NCBI GenBank assembly: GCA_964605775.1
Contig: CAZSDU010000004.1
Span: 62,001 to 126,000 of the forward strand
From: CAZSDU01 sp964605775
GTDB lineage: Bacteria > Bacteroidota > Bacteroidia > Bacteroidales > FEN-979
Length of the DNA: 64,000 nt
Reading direction: 5' to 3'
Below are positions 45,073 through 54,304 of the stretch, one piece after another (positions within the stretch are counted from its first letter, which is position 1; each line of letters opens with the position of its first letter). The notes below the pieces were generated by a model. It searched no databases. It saw only the letters and a program-made list of their open reading frames with translations, and was not told the origin of the DNA. The position numbers and the translations under genes are program-made.

Positions 45073-46548
45073 TCAGTTTGAATCAGTGTCATGTAAATCT
45101 CGTTTTAAGGAATACAGGTCCAATGAGACCAGTATAGCGATCAAACCCCAAACCGGAACAGAAGCTTTGTCGGTGTCTAAAAAATTGTTCATGGTGCCAT
45201 GCAGAAAATACGTCGTGAGTGCCAATAAACTCGTAAGACTAAGGACTTTTACTTCTTTTTCCTTACTGTTATGATATACCCTTATGCCTATAAGACCCAC
45301 TGTGATCAGCAGACCAATTACAAGCAGCATGCCCGGGAGTCCCTGTTCTGCAAGCGGCCCGATATATTCACTATGAGCATTGCCTTTATCTCCGGCATTG
45401 GTGCTGATCAGGGTTTTTTCTTCAGAACGCTGGTAAGGCGCGTATTCAAACTGGTAAGTGGCCGGACCGAAACCGAAGACAGGACGATCTTCAAACATCC
45501 TGAGGGCGGACTGCCAGCGGTTGATGCGTTCAAGATTTGAATTGTCGGTTGAAATATTGGAAATAGACCGGAAATGTTCCACAAAGTTGGCCGAAGACCC
45601 CTGTTTGTTTTTTTCCAGTTTATCGAGGATTTCGAAGGAGAACAGGTAAAAGATAATGCCTAAAACAATGCTGACAAACAGAATCCATTTTAGTTTGATT
45701 TTGAAAATAATAACTAAAAATACAGCGAGGGCAAAGGCAAGACTGATCCATGCTGCCCGGCAAAATGAAAGCACCAGGGCAGTGAATAAAATCAACAGTA
45801 CAAGGAAGGAAAAAAAACGAGTTAGCCGGGAATAGATGTTTGTAAAAGTAAAGCCTGCAAATAAGGGGATAAACAATGCCAGAACAGCTCCATAAGCAGT
45901 ATGATCATTATAAAAAGGTTCCATGACCCAATGCCCGGCTTTCTCTTCAAACCCCCAGAGGGAATGGTGATAAGTGGTATAAAAAATTACAAAAATTAGG
46001 GGGATCGCATAAAACCATATAAAGAGCCTGATGTTCACATGTTTTTTAAACAAATGTATTCCGAAAATATAAAAAGGTAGTACGAACCACAGTCTGGCCA
46101 AGAGTGCCTTCAAGGAAACGATGGGAAGTGTACTGGTCAAACTGGTGATAAGCATCCAAAACAATTGCAGGAGGACAACGATAGTCACCGGGTGAGACCA
46201 GATCTTCTTATCAAAATCATTATTAAAAAGCAGCTTTAGGAGGAACATCAGCAGCATTCCTGCCATCAAAGGCTCTGTGGGTATAGAAATCCCGAAACCA
46301 AACTCAAACTCCCGGATATTTATTGCCAGGGGTGTCAGCATAGTAGTCAACAACAGTATCTTATCCAGGGAATAAAAGTAAAGGTAGAGGATCACAAGAA
46401 AAACAGGAAGCAAGAGAAGCCAGTATATATCCCTGTAAATCAGATAACAATTCAGTCCGATAAAGATCGAACTAAGGACATATAAAATCAGATATTTTCC
46501 TGAATTGCTCTCAAGAAATGATTTTATGGCAGCTATCCTTCCTTTCAT
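45073..46548 (-). CDS. O-antigen ligase/Wzy-type polymerase
   Basis: A 491-residue polytopic protein with about 11-12 hydrophobic helices and the Wzy_C-type periplasmic loop: WQSALRMFEDRPVFGFGPATY and NAHSEYIGPLAEQGLPG. Such proteins either polymerise surface-glycan repeat units or ligate the chain to lipid A core, and the two cannot be told apart from sequence alone. Its start overlaps the stop of the upstream Wzz-like gene by four bases (ATGA) and its stop is one base from the KAS III gene. Confidence 0.85.
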   Translation of the reverse strand: MKGRIAAIKSFLESNSGKYLILYVLSSIFIGLNCYLIYRDIYWLLLLPVFLVILYLYFYSLDKILLLTTMLTPLAINIREFEFGFGISIPTEPLMAGMLLMFLLKLLFNNDFDKKIWSHPVTIVVLLQLFWMLITSLTSTLPIVSLKALLARLWFVLPFYIFGIHLFKKHVNIRLFIWFYAIPLIFVIFYTTYHHSLWGFEEKAGHWVMEPFYNDHTAYGAVLALFIPLFAGFTFTNIYSRLTRFFSFLVLLILFTALVLSFCRAAWISLAFALAVFLVIIFKIKLKWILFVSIVLGIIFYLFSFEILDKLEKNKQGSSANFVEHFRSISNISTDNSNLERINRWQSALRMFEDRPVFGFGPATYQFEYAPYQRSEEKTLISTNAGDKGNAHSEYIGPLAEQGLPGMLLVIGLLITVGLIGIRVYHNSKEKEVKVLSLTSLLALTTYFLHGTMNNFLDTDKASVPVWGLIAILVSLDLYSLKRDLHDTDSN

Positions 46549-47504
46549 TCTTGTACCCTTGGGGTGAAACGGAATTTACGGTTCTCGATGAATCCAATGA
46601 TCAAAGCGGAGAGAAAGAAAACGGCAAGAGAGGAAACGACCACGATCAGCCAGCGGATAGGATATGCTTTCTTATCCGCAGGATAAGGTTTACTGAGAAG
46701 GTTAACATAAGTGTAATGGCGATTTGCATCCAGCAATGCCCGGTCAAAATCCAGTTTCAGGGTACTATAATCCTTTGATACTGCAATCATCAAACCGGAT
46801 AATAATTCCCTTTCCCCACCCTTTTCTTCCAGGTTTTTCTTCATTTTCTGAGCTTCCTGCATCCTGACAGCAACACCACCGCTGCCCAGGATAGCACGCA
46901 TCACTTCCCTTGTCTGATTGGGGAAGTCAAGCAGCCCATAATTAACGCCCAATTCTTTGGCACGCAAAGCAAGAGAATCAAGCTCCTTTTTCTTCACTTC
47001 CGTGATGTACCGGTAATTGTTCACGACTTCATTGAATTTCTCTTTGTGCATTTTCCTTACCATGATGTTGTAGTATTCCAACAAGGCGTTCACGATATTG
47101 CAGGCCATCATGGGATCAGGATCCCAGACTTCAATTTCCACGGCTTCATAAGGTGTTTTACCGATCCTGACCTTTCTAGAATACTCCCAGTTAAGCGTGC
47201 TGGCAAAAAATTTATAATTAGAATCTATTTTCCAATGTCTGGCAAGATCGAATTTACGAACGACACTATCCCGGATATCACGCGACTGGAAGATCTGAAC
47301 CATCTGTTCGGTTTCATTCTCATCAGAATAAGGAGAAATATTTGAAGGATAGACCACCGCATCGGATTTATAGAGCGGTGTGATGAATATAGGGCTGGAG
47401 ATAAAAATCGTCAATAAAACGGTTACCACGACCACTATGATCAGATGAAGCTTCCATTTGATCAGGATATCGATGATATTCTTGCTATTAAAAAAACTAT
47501 CCAT
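46545..47504 (-). CDS. Wzz-like chain-length-determinant protein 1
   Basis: A 319-residue inner-membrane protein with a helix near each end (about residues 15-38 and 283-305) and a long periplasmic coiled-coil region (MHKEKFNEVVNNYRYITEVKKKELDSLALRA), the layout of polysaccharide co-polymerases that set glycan chain length. The proline-rich segment before the last helix reads KPYPADKKAYPIRWLIV, the family's characteristic P-rich motif. No cytoplasmic kinase domain is attached. It follows a paralogue after 42 bases and shares that paralogue's YDTDP/WDPDPMMACNIVNAL block. Confidence 0.82.
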   Translation of the reverse strand: MDSFFNSKNIIDILIKWKLHLIIVVVVTVLLTIFISSPIFITPLYKSDAVVYPSNISPYSDENETEQMVQIFQSRDIRDSVVRKFDLARHWKIDSNYKFFASTLNWEYSRKVRIGKTPYEAVEIEVWDPDPMMACNIVNALLEYYNIMVRKMHKEKFNEVVNNYRYITEVKKKELDSLALRAKELGVNYGLLDFPNQTREVMRAILGSGGVAVRMQEAQKMKKNLEEKGGERELLSGLMIAVSKDYSTLKLDFDRALLDANRHYTYVNLLSKPYPADKKAYPIRWLIVVVSSLAVFFLSALIIGFIENRKFRFTPRVQE

Positions 47505-47546
47505 AGAATCAATATTTTCGTTGAGGGTTAGTTCACTTTTTTTTAT

Positions 47547-48593
47547 TCAGGATTGTCCGAGCTGGAATTTCTTATGGGCATTGTAAGAAGAAATTTTCTC
47601 CATGATCATGATCACGATAATGGCGGTAAACAACGCAGCAATGGTAGAAACGGCAATGATCAACCAGCGTACCGGATAGGATTTCTTTTCCGCCTTATAA
47701 GCATCGCTTACGATAAACTTCTGAGGAAGGTTTTCTTCCGCATCCACTTTGGATTCCTTATATTTTGCCTGAAGAAGAGTCAACTGCTGAGTTTTAAACT
47801 CGAGGGCATTTTTTAATGACATGTAAATCCCTCCATATTTCCCAAGCACATCCAGTTTCTTCTGAAGGGCAGCCTGAGCCGTTTTATTACCATTCATCAG
47901 GGCGATGGCAAACTGCTGGTTCAACACCTGGGATTGATATTCCACGTCGTTGACGCCAAGGCTTCCAAGAACAATCAGAGAATCCACGATGTTTTCAATT
48001 TCCGACTTTAAGGCATTATACTCGGTTTCAACCACTTTAAATCCTTTGATAGAACGTTGGCGTTGCATATCGTTTTTTGTAGAATCGAGTAAGGCGGCAA
48101 TTGTATTGGCAATGTCAGCAGCAAGCTGAGGATCGGTATCATAAACCGAGATCTGTACAGCCATGAACTCCGTCCGTCGGAAGCTGATGTTGTTCTCGTA
48201 TTCCTTGAATAATTTGGAATATTTAAAATTGGAGTTAGTGTCAATTCCGTAATGCTCCATGAGGTTAAACTGCTTTACCACCTTATCACGGATCTTATTG
48301 GAATTTAAAATCTGGAGCAACTGTTCCGCTTGTTCATCTTCACCGAAAGCAGTCAGGTCCTGCCCCTTGGCCGACTGCTCGCTGAGGAGTGCCTTGGAAA
48401 CGGAAGTATTGCTTGCAGGAAAAAGAATTACCGTAGATTTGAATTTGGGAGTAATAAACCAGGAGCAGGAAAAGAACCAGGATCCAAAGAGGGCAATGAG
48501 CATTACAATGAATAATGACTTGCGCCACTTATAAAGGAAGATTACCAGATTCGTAGAATCAAAATCTTCATTCCTATTTATTTCATCGGACAT
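47547..48593 (-). CDS. Wzz-like chain-length-determinant protein 2
   Basis: A 348-residue protein of the same design as its downstream neighbour: helices near residues 25-47 and 312-335, a YKWRKSLF start, a periplasmic coiled coil and AEKKSYPVRWLII before the last helix. The two share the SDxI...KVVKQF/RDKVVKQFNL region and block VQISVYDTDPQLAADIANTI and clearly arose by tandem duplication. It is the first gene behind the strong promoter at 48616-48646. Confidence 0.82.
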   Translation of the reverse strand: MSDEINRNEDFDSTNLVIFLYKWRKSLFIVMLIALFGSWFFSCSWFITPKFKSTVILFPASNTSVSKALLSEQSAKGQDLTAFGEDEQAEQLLQILNSNKIRDKVVKQFNLMEHYGIDTNSNFKYSKLFKEYENNISFRRTEFMAVQISVYDTDPQLAADIANTIAALLDSTKNDMQRQRSIKGFKVVETEYNALKSEIENIVDSLIVLGSLGVNDVEYQSQVLNQQFAIALMNGNKTAQAALQKKLDVLGKYGGIYMSLKNALEFKTQQLTLLQAKYKESKVDAEENLPQKFIVSDAYKAEKKSYPVRWLIIAVSTIAALFTAIIVIMIMEKISSYNAHKKFQLGQS

Positions 48594-48615
48594 ATCGAAA
48601 AAATGAAATTTTTGT

Positions 48616-48646
48616 CAAAGGTATAGATTTATACGATAAGTGCAAA
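48616..48646 (-). promoter_or_regulatory. Promoter of the Wzz-ligase-KAS III operon
   Basis: On the minus strand TTTG is followed after 19 bases by TACCTTTG, an exact -33/-7 pair, ending 22 bases before the ATG at 48593. It separates these genes from the flippase gene upstream. Confidence 0.8.
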
Positions 48647-48672
48647 TCAAAGTTAAGGCCGGAGCAATGATA

Positions 48673-50148
48673 CTAACGTTCTTCTCTCAGAATATTCAAC
48701 AGGGATCGGAAGCTCCAAAGTTTCAACAAGGCGGCAAGAATGGCAGAAAAAAGCAACATCAAAGCAAAATTGCCGATCCATGCCTTCTCTTGGGTGAGAA
48801 ATGGCCAATCAATGACCAATAAACGAGAAAGCATATTCAGGCAAGCCACTCCGATAGCAAACAACAAAATAGTCAGAAGGTAGGTGTAGTTAATCTTGAA
48901 TTTAAAAATCCTTTGGACCGCTATAATCTGAACAATAGCCATCGTAAATTGTGTAACCAGACTGGATATCGCTGAACCAGAAGCCAGGAAACGCGGAATG
49001 AGCAGGAAATTCAACAAAAAATTGATCCCTAATCCAGCCAATGCAATGATATTTAACTGCTTAAGATTTCCGTTGGCAGTCAGTAAAGTCCCAAATATAT
49101 AAGTTGTGGAAACCGCAATAAAGCCTAAAATCAAGAGCTGGAAAACCCTGGTGGAATCCTCAATATGAGCATCATATAACAGGTTAATAATATCATAACT
49201 ATAAAAAAACGAACCAAAGGAAATAATAATAGCAAGGGTGATGATCAGGGTATAAGAAAGCTTCAGCATATGTTCAATAGACTGTCTGCTTTTAATCATT
49301 TTTGAAAAAATCGGAACCAGCAAAACAGCAAATAAATAGGCAATCATATTGGCCGCATCAAGCAACCTGAATCCGGAAGCATAGATCCCCGCTTGCTCGT
49401 TGCCAATTTTTTTAGGAAGCAGACTTTCCAGCATGACCGGATCAAGCCGGTTGTACAAGGTCATCAACAGTACCAGCAAGGCAAAAGGCAAACTTTGCTT
49501 CATGATCATCAGAAAAAAAAGCCAATTCCAGTTTAATTTTCTGAAATGAGCTTTCCTCACGACTATGATAAAAGCAATGGCAGCAGTGATCAGATAGGCA
49601 GCAGTTTGGGAATAGACAAACCATTCAATGCGGAATTTCGAATTGGTAAAATGCCCCCAAAGCAATGCTCCGCAAAAAACAATCATGAGGAAACGATCGA
49701 GAACCGATAAGAAACTATCGGTTCGGAACATCAAGTTGCCCGAAATATTCGACCTCAGGTAGAGGATAAAGGAAAGTAAAAACTGATTCAGCGCCAGCCA
49801 GCCTAACAAGCGAAGCTGGTCAGCATTATAACCCAGCAACAGGGCAATTGAAAAAGCAAGAAAAAAATAGAGGATTCCAAGCAATATCTTCAGCACCAGT
49901 ATGCCTGAAAAATGCTTATTCAGTAATTGGTTATTCTGGGCGATATTCCTGTTGTTGAAATTGGTAATTCCAATATCAAGAAAAATATTAAATAAAAATG
50001 AAAAGTTCAGGATGACGAAGTAAAAGCCATAGTCTCCAATGCCCACAATACGTTGCACGTTTAAGTCTATCCCAAAAATCCATATCGGTTTAATGAGTAG
50101 GTTAAGGAAAAGGAGCAAGCCCAGATTTGTCAGGAATTTGCGCTGCAT
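48673..50148 (-). CDS. Polysaccharide flippase (Wzx/MATE-like)
   Basis: A 491-residue membrane protein with about 12-14 hydrophobic helices in the arrangement of the oligosaccharidyl-lipid flippase family (start FLTNLGLLLFLNLLIKPIWIF, then a GDYGFYFVILNFSFLFNIFLDIG-type helix pair). It would carry lipid-linked repeat units across the inner membrane. The frame can extend to a GTG at 50187, but a -7 promoter element overlaps that codon, so the ATG at 50148 is preferred. It is divergent from the glycosyltransferase gene. Confidence 0.82.
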   Translation of the reverse strand: MQRKFLTNLGLLLFLNLLIKPIWIFGIDLNVQRIVGIGDYGFYFVILNFSFLFNIFLDIGITNFNNRNIAQNNQLLNKHFSGILVLKILLGILYFFLAFSIALLLGYNADQLRLLGWLALNQFLLSFILYLRSNISGNLMFRTDSFLSVLDRFLMIVFCGALLWGHFTNSKFRIEWFVYSQTAAYLITAAIAFIIVVRKAHFRKLNWNWLFFLMIMKQSLPFALLVLLMTLYNRLDPVMLESLLPKKIGNEQAGIYASGFRLLDAANMIAYLFAVLLVPIFSKMIKSRQSIEHMLKLSYTLIITLAIIISFGSFFYSYDIINLLYDAHIEDSTRVFQLLILGFIAVSTTYIFGTLLTANGNLKQLNIIALAGLGINFLLNFLLIPRFLASGSAISSLVTQFTMAIVQIIAVQRIFKFKINYTYLLTILLFAIGVACLNMLSRLLVIDWPFLTQEKAWIGNFALMLLFSAILAALLKLWSFRSLLNILREER

Positions 50149-50186
50149 GCAGGAGATTGATTCAAAAAAAATTCTGATATTTGCCA

Positions 50187-50194
50187 CAAAGTTA
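50187..50194 (-). promoter_or_regulatory. -7 element of the flippase gene
   Basis: TAACTTTG on the minus strand, 39 bases upstream of the ATG at 50148. Its position over the alternative GTG start argues for the shorter protein. No clear -33 box. Confidence 0.5.
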
Positions 50195-50202
50195 TAAAAT
50201 TA

Positions 50203-51330
50203 ATGAATATTGCTGTTAACACTCGATTGCTCATACAAAACAAACTCGAAGGGATCGGTTGGTTTACTTACGAGTCGCTTAAACGGATTACAGTACAGCA
50301 TCCCGAGCACCATTTTTATTTCATTTTTGACCGGGAATATGATCCGGAGTTTCTTTTTGCCAATAATATCACGCCCATCATTCAGTTCCCACAAGCCCGT
50401 CATCCTCTGCTTTATTATACCTGGTTTGAAATCAGCCTGCCCCGTCTTTTTGAGAAAATAAAACCGGACCTTTTTCTCAGTCCTGATGGTTTTTTAACGC
50501 TGAAAAGCAAGGTGAAATCCCTTGCTGTTTTTCATGATTTGAACTTTGAGCATTATCCGGAAGACATTCCCTACTGGACCAGACGTTACTATCGACATTT
50601 TTTTCCGAAATATGCTGAAAAAGCAGTAAGGATTGCCACCGTCTCAGATTTTTCCAGGGAAGACATCATGAAGCAATACAAAGTCTCACGTGAAAAGATC
50701 GATGTGGTTTACGATGGTTACAATGAAGCTTACCGTCCGCTAACCGAGCAGGAAAAAATCAAGGTCAGGGAGGAATATACCGATGGTCAGCCTTACTTTG
50801 TTTTCATTGGTTCTTTACATCCAAGGAAAAACCTGGTTAATCTTTTCCGTGCCTTCGACCTTTTCAAAAAGTCAAATCCTTCAACGGTAAAACTCGTGAT
50901 CGTAGGTGCCAGACGATGGTGGACCCACGATATTGATGTCGCCTACAATAGAATGAACTTTTCCGATGATGTCATTTTTGCCGGCCGCTTGAGCATTCGT
51001 GAACTTACAGGCATACTCGGCGCTGCCATTGCCCTTGCCTATGTTTCCTATTTCGAAGGATTCGGCATTCCGATCGTGGAAGCGTTCAGATGTGATACTC
51101 CCGTGATCACCTCAAGGGTGACATCCATGCCGGAAGTTGCCGCAGATGCTGCCCTGCTAGTAGATCCCTTTAAACCCGAATCCATTGCGGAAGCCCTTTA
51201 CAAGGCTTACCAGTATGAAAGCATCCGTGAAGATCTTATCCTGAGGGGAAGAAAAAGAAAAGATCTTTTTTCCTGGCAAAGAACCGCTGATCTCCTTTGG
51301 GAATCCATCGAAAAAGCGATCAAATCATGA
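50203..51330 (+). CDS. GT4-family glycosyltransferase
   Basis: A 375-residue cytoplasmic glycosyltransferase of the GT-B fold. The N-terminal acceptor domain starts NIAVNTRLLIQNKLEGIGWF. The C-terminal nucleotide-sugar domain has FVFIGSLHPRKNLVNLFRAF, the VSYFEGFGIPIVEAFRCDTPVI motif with the EX7E pair, and SMPEVAADAALLVDP. Donor and acceptor are unknown. It is divergent from the flippase and 4 bases before purD, so it lies at the edge of the polysaccharide locus and is co-transcribed with purine synthesis. Confidence 0.9.
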   Translation: MNIAVNTRLLIQNKLEGIGWFTYESLKRITVQHPEHHFYFIFDREYDPEFLFANNITPIIQFPQARHPLLYYTWFEISLPRLFEKIKPDLFLSPDGFLTLKSKVKSLAVFHDLNFEHYPEDIPYWTRRYYRHFFPKYAEKAVRIATVSDFSREDIMKQYKVSREKIDVVYDGYNEAYRPLTEQEKIKVREEYTDGQPYFVFIGSLHPRKNLVNLFRAFDLFKKSNPSTVKLVIVGARRWWTHDIDVAYNRMNFSDDVIFAGRLSIRELTGILGAAIALAYVSYFEGFGIPIVEAFRCDTPVITSRVTSMPEVAADAALLVDPFKPESIAEALYKAYQYESIREDLILRGRKRKDLFSWQRTADLLWESIEKAIKS

Positions 51331-51334
51331 TCTT

Positions 51335-52621
51335 ATGAAAATCCTTCTCCTTGGATCCGGTGGCCGGGAACATGCCCTGGCCTGGAAGATTTCCCAAAGC
51401 CCCCTGCTTACAAAACTTTTTATTGCCCCTGGAAACGCCGGAACATCAAGGCTGGGAACCAACCTGAACATAGCCCTTGACGACTTTCAATCCATCCGGA
51501 AATCTGTCATCGACCATCAGATAGATATGCTGGTCGTAGGACCGGAAGATCCCTTGGTTGGAGGTATCTCCGACTTTTTCCACAATGATCCGGCATTTTC
51601 TTCCTTCCCCGTCATCGGCCCCTGCCGCCAGGCTGCCATGCTTGAAGGCAGTAAGGACTTTGCCAAGCAATTCATGGTGAAGTATCATATTCCGACAGCA
51701 AAATTCCAAACCTTTGACCGGATGACGCTGAAAGCTGGAATCCTCTATCTGAAAACCCTTAATCCTCCCTATGTTTTAAAGGCTGATGGCCTGGCAGCCG
51801 GAAAAGGAGTGATCATTTGTCCAAGCCTTGAGGAAGCTGAGCACGAATTGTCTTCCCTTCTCATGGGTGAAAGGTTTGGTAAGGCTTCAAGCAAGGTGGT
51901 TATCGAAGAATTTTTACAGGGGACAGAGGTATCCATGTTTGTCGTAACCGATGGTATTTCTTATAAAATACTGCCTGAAGCCAAAGATTATAAGAAAATC
52001 TGGGAGGGCGACAGCGGTCCCAATACCGGCGGCATGGGGTCCGTTTCACCGGTCTCATTGGTCGATAAATCCTTCCTGGAAAAAGTCGAAAACAGGATCA
52101 TCCGGCCTACCATGGAGGGCTTAAAAACTGAAAATATCCCATATCAGGGATTTCTTTTTTTCGGTTTGATAAATGTGGCTGGTGAACCCTTTGTGATCGA
52201 ATATAACTGCCGGCTTGGAGACCCAGAAACGGAATCCATACTGCCAAGAATTCAAAATGATCTGGTGAAAATATTCCTTTCCGTTTCCAACCGGCAACTG
52301 AAGCAGGAAATCATCCGGACCGACGCAAGGCACGTAGCCTCAGTAATGCTAGTGTCTCGGGGTTATCCGGGAGAATATAAAAAAGGATATCCGATAACGG
52401 GCGAAGAAATGATACAGGACAGTATGGTTTTTCATGCCGGAACAAGATGTCAGCCTGATCCGGAAAAATCTGAGACATGCGGCGGGCGCGTCATGGCCAT
52501 CAGTTCCTTCGGTATGACTATGCAGGAAGCCTTGGAAAAATCATACAGGAATGCAGAAAAAATCCATTTTGAAGGAAAAACATTCCGGAAAGACATCGGC
52601 TTTGACCTGAAAAAAAAATAA
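51335..52621 (+). CDS. purD: Phosphoribosylamine--glycine ligase
   Basis: A 428-residue ATP-grasp enzyme of purine synthesis (phosphoribosylamine + glycine to GAR). ILLLGSGGREHALAWK at the N-terminus, the VLKADGLAAGKGVIIC nucleotide loop, GGMGSVSPVS and EYNCRLGDPETESILP are all diagnostic. Normal length. It lies between a glycosyltransferase gene and a DUF6427-like membrane-protein gene, an order I recall from Flavobacteria. Confidence 0.96.
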   Translation: MKILLLGSGGREHALAWKISQSPLLTKLFIAPGNAGTSRLGTNLNIALDDFQSIRKSVIDHQIDMLVVGPEDPLVGGISDFFHNDPAFSSFPVIGPCRQAAMLEGSKDFAKQFMVKYHIPTAKFQTFDRMTLKAGILYLKTLNPPYVLKADGLAAGKGVIICPSLEEAEHELSSLLMGERFGKASSKVVIEEFLQGTEVSMFVVTDGISYKILPEAKDYKKIWEGDSGPNTGGMGSVSPVSLVDKSFLEKVENRIIRPTMEGLKTENIPYQGFLFFGLINVAGEPFVIEYNCRLGDPETESILPRIQNDLVKIFLSVSNRQLKQEIIRTDARHVASVMLVSRGYPGEYKKGYPITGEEMIQDSMVFHAGTRCQPDPEKSETCGGRVMAISSFGMTMQEALEKSYRNAEKIHFEGKTFRKDIGFDLKKK

Positions 52622-52690
52622 TCCCATGCCCTCTTTTCCTGTTCCTTTGGCATTCTTTTACCCTGTCGCTTTTTACTTATAAACGAATCT

Positions 52691-53689
52691 ATGTTTATTC
52701 AATATTTCAAATCCGGATTTTTCAATCAATACCTGGTGATCGGAATTCTCGGACTGATACTTTGGACAGGTTCCTTTATCCAGCCACCGCTCATGCCGTT
52801 TCCTTCAGGCCCCGTCCCCTTGTACGGGTTGCTGTACCAAATACTGTACAAGGTTCCGTTATTGCCGGTTATACTTGGTTTTCTGCTTGTTTTAGGGGAA
52901 ACATACTGGCTCACCAGAATACTGGATCGTCATAACCTCATCCTGAAAAATTCCTCACTCTCTGCACTGGTTTTCTTTGTCCTGATGAGTTCTAACCCTG
53001 AGCAGCTGACCCTGAACCCTGTCAATATCAGTGTTCTTTTTCTGATCATCATTCTGTATCACCTGATGATCAGTTATAACAAGCCTGAGCATCTCGACCG
53101 CATTTATGCAGCAGGGTTTTTTACGGCCATGGCAACGCTGTTTTACTTTCCGTTTCTTTTCTGGTTCGGATTTATTCTGGTCTCTTTTATTTTATTCCGT
53201 TCTGGGAACTGGCGCCAGTGGGTGGGTTCATTTATCGGGTTGCTCACTCCATTTATCTTTCTGGCCGTATTTTATTTCTGGTTCGATGATCTTGAATTCA
53301 GGATCAGGGAATATAGCTTGGTTTTCCAACAGCTTTTTGTATTTCCAAATCCATTCCAGGTTGATTTCTGGATACTGTCAGGATTCACCCTGATGCTGGC
53401 TCTTTTTGGCCTGTTAAAGCTGATGGGCGGGCCAGTGGAAAAAACAGTGGAAATCAGGGCAAAGATCAACATTGTCCTGTGGATGATCCCGTTTGCCATT
53501 GTTTCCTTTGGTTTTTCCGGTTTCCTGGCCATTTACCATCCTGCCTTAGCCATGCCAACCTTTACACTGGCGATGACTACGGCTCTGACCAGTCTAAAAA
53601 AAACAAAGTTTATGGAAAGTATTCTGATTCTTTATTTTCTTGCCATATTGGTCAATAATCTTCTCATCCACACCCTGAAAACATACTGA
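52691..53689 (+). CDS. DUF6427-like polytopic membrane protein
   Basis: A 332-residue inner-membrane protein with about eight to nine hydrophobic helices, starting YFKSGFFNQYLVIGILGLILW and ending LAILVNNLLIHTLKTY. A helix-break motif WFDDLEFRIREYSLVF lies in the middle. Probably the DUF6427 family, on the basis of its start, length and purD context. Function unknown. It follows purD after 69 bases without a visible terminator and precedes rnhB by 15 bases. Confidence 0.65.
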   Translation: MFIQYFKSGFFNQYLVIGILGLILWTGSFIQPPLMPFPSGPVPLYGLLYQILYKVPLLPVILGFLLVLGETYWLTRILDRHNLILKNSSLSALVFFVLMSSNPEQLTLNPVNISVLFLIIILYHLMISYNKPEHLDRIYAAGFFTAMATLFYFPFLFWFGFILVSFILFRSGNWRQWVGSFIGLLTPFIFLAVFYFWFDDLEFRIREYSLVFQQLFVFPNPFQVDFWILSGFTLMLALFGLLKLMGGPVEKTVEIRAKINIVLWMIPFAIVSFGFSGFLAIYHPALAMPTFTLAMTTALTSLKKTKFMESILILYFLAILVNNLLIHTLKTY

Positions 53690-53704
53690 TTTAAGTATTC
53701 AAAG

Positions 53705-54304
53705 ATGCTGACAGGTCATTTTACAGAAGAATCAATAGAAGCCGGTTGCGATGAAGCCGGCAGAGGATGTCTGGCGGGTCCTGTTTTTGCAGCTGCAGTG
53801 ATCCTACCCAGGGACTTTCGCCATGAGTTCATTGATGATTCCAAGAAACTCCCTAGGCATCAAAGGATAGAGATGCGGAAAGTCATTGAATCAGAAGCTG
53901 TATCCTGGGCAGTATCCAGTGTTGATGCTGAAATGGTCGACCGGATCAACATTCTGAATGCTTCCTTTCTGGCTATGCATCAAGCCATTCAGGCCTTGGC
54001 CGTCAGGCCACAGTTGCTATTGATTGACGGAAACCGCTTTCAACCATATCAGAAAATTCCTCACCTTTGTATCGTCAAAGGAGATGGTAAATTTCTTTCC
54101 ATTGCTGCCGCATCCATATTGGCAAAAACATACCGTGATGAATATATGGAAAAGCTTCATGAGCAATATCCGGGTTATGACTGGAAGAACAACAAAGGCT
54201 ACCCGTGTAAAAAACATCGGGAAGGAATTGCAGTACACGGAATCAGTCCTTTCCACAGAAGATCTTTCCGCTTGGCAGAACAGCTAAAATTAAATCTGGA
54301 ATGA
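53705..54304 (+). CDS. rnhB: Ribonuclease HII
   Basis: A 199-residue enzyme that removes single ribonucleotides and RNA primers from DNA. The signature EAGCDEAGRGCLAGPVFAAAV carries the catalytic DEAGRG acidic pair, and DGNRFQPYQ, SIAAASILAKTYRD and the GYPCKKHREGIAVHGISPFHR tail match the family. It overlaps the next gene by four bases (ATGA). Confidence 0.96.
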   Translation: MLTGHFTEESIEAGCDEAGRGCLAGPVFAAAVILPRDFRHEFIDDSKKLPRHQRIEMRKVIESEAVSWAVSSVDAEMVDRINILNASFLAMHQAIQALAVRPQLLLIDGNRFQPYQKIPHLCIVKGDGKFLSIAAASILAKTYRDEYMEKLHEQYPGYDWKNNKGYPCKKHREGIAVHGISPFHRRSFRLAEQLKLNLE

